64,000 bases of DNA from Artemia franciscana (Eukaryota; Arthropoda; Branchiopoda; Anostraca; Artemiidae): positions 34,134,917-34,198,916 of the forward strand of contig NC_088872.1 in assembly GCF_032884065.1 (NCBI RefSeq), given 5' to 3'. Position numbers and translations under genes: made by a program. Under the pieces are notes generated by a model. That model saw only the letters and a list, made by a program, of their open reading frames with translations, did no database searches and had not been told where the DNA came from. Positions 60,005 through 64,000 of this stretch are shown here, in pieces (the first letter of the stretch is position 1; every line of letters starts with the position of its first letter).

Positions 60005-61440
60005 TAAAATCAAAACACACTATGTGCATGCAGATTATCAAAGGGGTATATATCAGGAACTTTCATGGAATGCTCAAAGGGAAGCATCAATTGGCCAAAA
60101 GACAATATGTGCATGCTACTACTAATACTACAGCCACAATTACTCCAAGTACTACTTCTATTGTACCTACTACCAAGGCTAAGAGTATTAAAATGAATAT
60201 TTCAGGAAGTGCAGATGGAGAACCTCAACTAAATTAAAACACACTATGAACATACAGGTTATCTAAAGGGCATACTGGCAATGTCATAGCAATGGCTAGT
60301 TATATTAATTTGAAACTCCTAGGGCTTGATGAGGGGGGATGTTCAACTGAACAAAAGGCAATATGTTAATATTAGTGCTGCTACTAGCACTAGTGGTATT
60401 ACTGTTAATACTTCTACTAGTCCTACTAGTCTACTAGTTCTACAAGAGAAGGGGATTTCCACTGATACTGCTATTACAACTGGTACTAGTACTACCACTG
60501 CTACTAAAGTTAAGGGTATTAAGGCAAAAATTTTGGGAAATATTGAAAGGGTTTTGAAAACAAAAACATACCATGCACATAAAGTTTGTCAAAAGGCCTT
60601 ATCAGAAATGCCTCAGGAACAGTTTATGGTATTAAGTTGAAACTTTCAGCATGTGTTGAGAGGGATGTTGGAAATAACTGAAGGTGCTATGTGCATATTG
60701 CTACTAATACCACTACTACTACTATAACTATTGCTACCACTGAAGCTAAGGGCATTAAAATGAAGCTTTCAAGGAATTTTTAGGTGGATGTTGAACTAAT
60801 TGAAAACAAACCATGAGCATGCAGATTGTCAAAATGGTGTAGCAGCCATATCTCAGGAACAGCTTAAATTATTAAGTTGGAACGTTTTGGGTATATTTTG
60901 AACAAACCAAAAGACACTGTATGGACACTATTAATACTACTACTATGATTGCTGCAACTAAGGACAATATGGGTATTAAGGTGAAAATTTTAAGGAATGT
61001 TTTGGAGGACTTTAAGTTAAACGAAAAAACTATAAGCATACAGGTTTTCAAAGGGGCATGTAAGCAATATCATAGGGGCAAGAGAAGGGGATGTTTTACT
61101 AGATCAACAAGGCACAATGTGAATAACATTACTGCTTACTATTAACACTACTACTGCTATCGATAATACTGCTCCTATTGCTCCTACTGTTACCTCTGCT
61201 AGAGTTTAGGATATAAAAGGTATGGACTATATCTATCCTAGAAAAGGATATAAAATAGAAACTTTCACGGAAAGGTTATGTTGCTTTAAAACTAAATCAA
61301 AAGGAGCTATGAGTGTGCTGGTTGGCAATAAGACGCCTCAGCAATATCTCAAGAACGACTGAGGGTATTAAGTTGAAACTTTCAGGGATACAACTACTAC
61401 TACATCTGCTTTTACGATTGAACTAAATCAAAGAAGTGTA
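60005..61440 (+). repeat. Degenerate repeats with ACT/CTA triplet islands
   Basis: Units of about 250-300 bp share AAACACACTATG(T/A)GCAT, TTGTCAAAAGG, GGTATTAAG(T/G)TGAAA(C/A)TTT and islands of ACTACTACT/GCTACTA. They recur at about 60018, 60237, 60560, 60800, 61030 and 61310. The same family is at 38430-39010. Thr-rich ORFs are read-throughs of the triplet islands. Confidence 0.75.
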
Positions 61441-62336
61441 AGCACATCCAGTTTGTCAGAACAACATAGACACAATGTCTTGGAAATGATATTAGGCTTT
61501 AATTTTCAGGAAAACTTCAGGAGGTGTAAAACTAGATTAAACAATATTGTGTGTGTCCTGGTTTTCAAAAGGGCACATGTTATTAAAAATTGTATTCAAC
61601 ATTTTATTAGTATACCAAACTATTGGATTCCTGTAAAAAAAACAAAAATATTTAAAATGTTCTTTTCTTTCCCAATGAAATAGACAATGTCAGTAAGAAA
61701 TTTAACAGAAATTAATTTACAAAACTTTTTCCAAAAAACAAGTTTTCAAAAGAAAAGAAAAGAACCACATTAAACCAAAAAATGAGCAGAAATAAAGTCA
61801 AATAATTTTCCAAGCTTAAAACTACCAGAAATCACCATCAATAAATAAATGGAACCTAAAATGAACAGAAATTACAATAAATAACTTTGTCAAACTCAAA
61901 AAGAAGAAGCTAAGATGAGCAGATGCTAACATGAATAGGGCTGATGCCCCACATTCCTTCTGAAGACCAAAGCATAATTTGCAATTTACTGAAAACAAAA
62001 TCCAATCTAAATGTTTTCACTTTGTTAACTTTACTAAATCTAAATTTGTTAAAAGTTTAAGGAATAAATGTCAGTATAAGTATATTCAACTGTCAATCCA
62101 CATTCATGTGTTGTTTTTTTCGAGTAATCTTGGTTATGATGGTGTTTTTTTTTTTTTTTCAATATTAAGAGAAATAGAAACATTCAGATCAAAATAAGGA
62201 TTGTTTTCAGTGGAGTGCAAATTGCAGTCTGAAGTTACTTCCAATTGCTGTTGGAAGTTATTAAGATGTGAGTTTTGTTTATTGTGTTTGTTTTCCTTTT
62301 CTGTTTTGTTTAATTTAGCCTAATTCATTTTTTTAT
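61440..62336. other. No gene recognised
   Basis: AT-rich spacer up to the assembly gap. Short ORFs only. Confidence 0.45.
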
Positions 62337-62436
62337 NNNNNNNNNNNNNNNNNNNNNNNNNNNNNNNNNNNNNNNNNNNNNNNNNNNNNNNNNNNNNNNN
62401 NNNNNNNNNNNNNNNNNNNNNNNNNNNNNNNNNNNN
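62337..62436. other. Assembly gap (100 N)
   Basis: Exactly 100 N. The right flank opens in the middle of a ~290 bp repeat unit, so the missing DNA is probably repeat. Confidence 0.99.
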
Positions 62437-63110
62437 GAATAAAAACCTGTCTAAGATACATGACTGACATAACCGGACCGAATCTGTTCTCTTTGGCCGA
62501 GTTGGGGGGGGGGTAATTTTGAAAATTGAGGTATTTGTAACTTACGAAAGGGTGACCAGATCTTAATAAAATTTGATATTTAGAAGGATCTTGTGCTTTA
62601 AAGCTCTAATTTTAAATTCCGATCAGATCCTGTGACATTGGGGGAGTTGGAGGGGGAACCGGAGTTCTTGGGAAACGTAAAAATTGGGTTTTTTATCTTA
62701 CGAATAGGTGATCGGATCTTAATGAAATTTAATATTTAGAAGGAATTCATGTCTCAGAGCTCTATTTCAAATCCCGACCAGATCTTTTGACATTGGGGGG
62801 AGTTGGAGGGAGAAATCTTGGAAAACAATTGGAGTGGAGGAAAGCTTGGTGGATAGAATAAGAAATGTCCTTGATACGTGATTGACGTAACCGTACTGGA
62901 TTCGCTCTCTTTCGGGGAGTTGGGGGGAGGGGTTCAGTGATTTGGCGAGTTTGGTGCTTCTGGACGTGCTAGGACGATGAAAATTGGTAGGCGTGTCAGG
63001 GAGCTGCACAAATTGACTTGATAAAGTCGTTTTCCCAGATTCGACCATCTGGGGGGCTAAAGGGAGAGGAAAAATTAGAAAAAAAATAGGTATTTATAAC
63101 TTAGGAGTCA
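62437..63110 (+). repeat. ~290 bp repeat family, third block
   Basis: It shares GGGGAGTTGGGGGG, ACTTACGAA(A/T)GG, CTTAATGAAATTTAATATTTAG and GACTTGATAAAGTCGTTTTC with 12960-14170, in the same orientation. It ends at CACAAGTGCCATATGAGCTC, also seen at 14260. Confidence 0.8.
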
Positions 63111-63339
63111 CAAGTGCCATATGAGCTCTTATCCACTTTTATCCGTGTATGAGTCGAAACTCCTACCTACCTGCCTAAATTCGAGAATTTTCATCGAAGA
63201 GGAAAACTAAATAAACTAATGCCAAGTAATATACACTTTGTTTAACATCATTTTTTTTATGCGAATATTTTCGCTGCCGCTCTATAACGAGGAGACCCTT
63301 ATCAACAATATCAATGCCTTATTTTCTATTCAGCTTTTA

Positions 63340-63480
63340 TCCAAACCACTTCGTATGGGAAGAGGTGGTCCTTGAAACTTGGAGGGTATCATTCAGTTGA
63401 AAACTGAAAGCTTTGGTGCTCTTTTTAAAGGTAGAAGTTGATTGGACGGCAACTATGCCTTTTCCTCTTACCTGACCGCT
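63340..63480 (+). repeat. Relic of the 36-38 kb repeat family
   Basis: GGTGGTCCTTGAAACTTGGA, CAGTTGAAAACTGAAAGC and GTGCTCTTTTTAAAGG..GTTGATTGGACGGCAAC match the unit at 36560-36700. From 63480 to 64000 I see no feature. Confidence 0.65.
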
Positions 63481-64000
63481 CTGTAACTCCGCAAGATATC
63501 GCCTAGGGTAAAGGCTGTTCGAATATTGTGCACTGTAATATGTAAATTGTCATTTTTTATAGGGCTTACAATGGACAAGAGGCACGTTTGATATTGTAGC
63601 CCTATCGACTGGGGGACTGCTTTTCTTTGAAGAGATCCACTTAGAAAAAATACTTTTCTAAATAAATTGTTTAAAATTGATCATTCCTTTCACGTTTGGT
63701 TTACTTCAATTTAAAAAAAATCACTGAGGATTTAGTAAATTATGTCGACAGTTGATTTTTAAATATATGCTGGCTGTGTCGATTAAAGACATCAGTCACC
63801 CAATTTTATTTGTTACTAAATGATGTGTATAAACCTATAGCTTAAGATGAGAACATAAATTGCAAGATGCTGTCCTTCATAAGTTTCTTGTTTGGTTTGA
63901 TAGGTGTCACGACCAAATATAGTGTAGCTGTCATTGTAGAAGGGAGAGAGTATACAACCTGAGAAATAGTAACGAGTGGTAGTACATTGTGAATATGACA

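Noticed and set aside
59740..61200. Thr-rich ORFs in the triplet-repeat region
   Set aside because: They arise from ACT/CTA triplet islands within degenerate repeats and have no splice or start context.

Overview
The window is eukaryotic, repeat-rich DNA, AT-rich overall, from an invertebrate animal, most likely an arthropod. The reasons are the mix of Helitron rolling-circle transposons, R1/I-like, RTE-like and CR1/jockey-like LINEs, tRNA-derived SINE heads, simple-repeat arrays, and isolated coding exons with GT..AG borders separated by kilobases. There are no bacterial-style operons. Two 100-N runs (12530-12629 and 62337-62436) are assembly gaps. I cannot name the species.

Layout. 0.07-7.2 kb: a mosaic of Helitron deletion derivatives in both orientations, A/T-rich (CTAAAAA)n tracts, CCGGGACA-type minisatellites and tRNA-like pieces. 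7.3-9.0 kb: a decayed minus-strand copy of an uncharacterised multi-part protein family. 9.1-12.5 kb: the best preserved Helitron protein remnant, a Rep-like region followed by a Pif1-type helicase half, broken at both ends and in the middle. 12.6-16.6 kb: degenerate ~290 bp tandem repeats, a LINE 3' end and a 273 bp satellite. 16.7-21.4 kb: three tandem units of one Helitron deletion derivative. 21.4-30.0 kb: more Helitron debris, which from 24.6 kb onward lies in an intron of a host gene. That gene is on the minus strand and is a recognisable Vma12/TMEM199 (V-ATPase assembly factor) homologue; two exons are visible, at 30205-30409 and 24319-24572, with compatible splice phase.

30.7-49 kb: an RTE-like LINE fragment, long degenerate repeat families, a possible signal-peptide exon, a minus-strand coiled-coil exon carrying two overlapping ORFs, a tRNA-Lys-like gene, a near-perfect 145 bp foldback, and a 1.7 kb dispersed repeat headed by a second foldback. 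48.3-59.1 kb: two more candidate minus-strand exons around a nested transposon pile. There, an R1/I-like LINE (minus; ORF1 at 57.2-56.7 kb, ORF2 at 53.8-49.3 kb) is interrupted by a plus-strand LINE (~53.9-56.7 kb) and, inside its endonuclease, by a second copy of the foldback-headed repeat (52.2-53.66 kb). 59.6-64 kb: tandem and degenerate repeats that also occur at 36-40 kb and 13-14 kb.

How the parts relate. Almost everything between the host exons is transposon-derived. The Helitrons share a 5' start (TCTATATA..AAAATAAGTTGTCTG), promoter-proximal TGACGTCA palindromes, an N-terminal charged-repeat/zinc-finger ORF, Rep, helicase, and a double-hairpin 3' end with two CTAG stops. Most copies keep only the 5' leader and the last ~70 helicase codons. 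I found no intact autonomous element. Family assignments rest on motif recognition by eye, without any database search.
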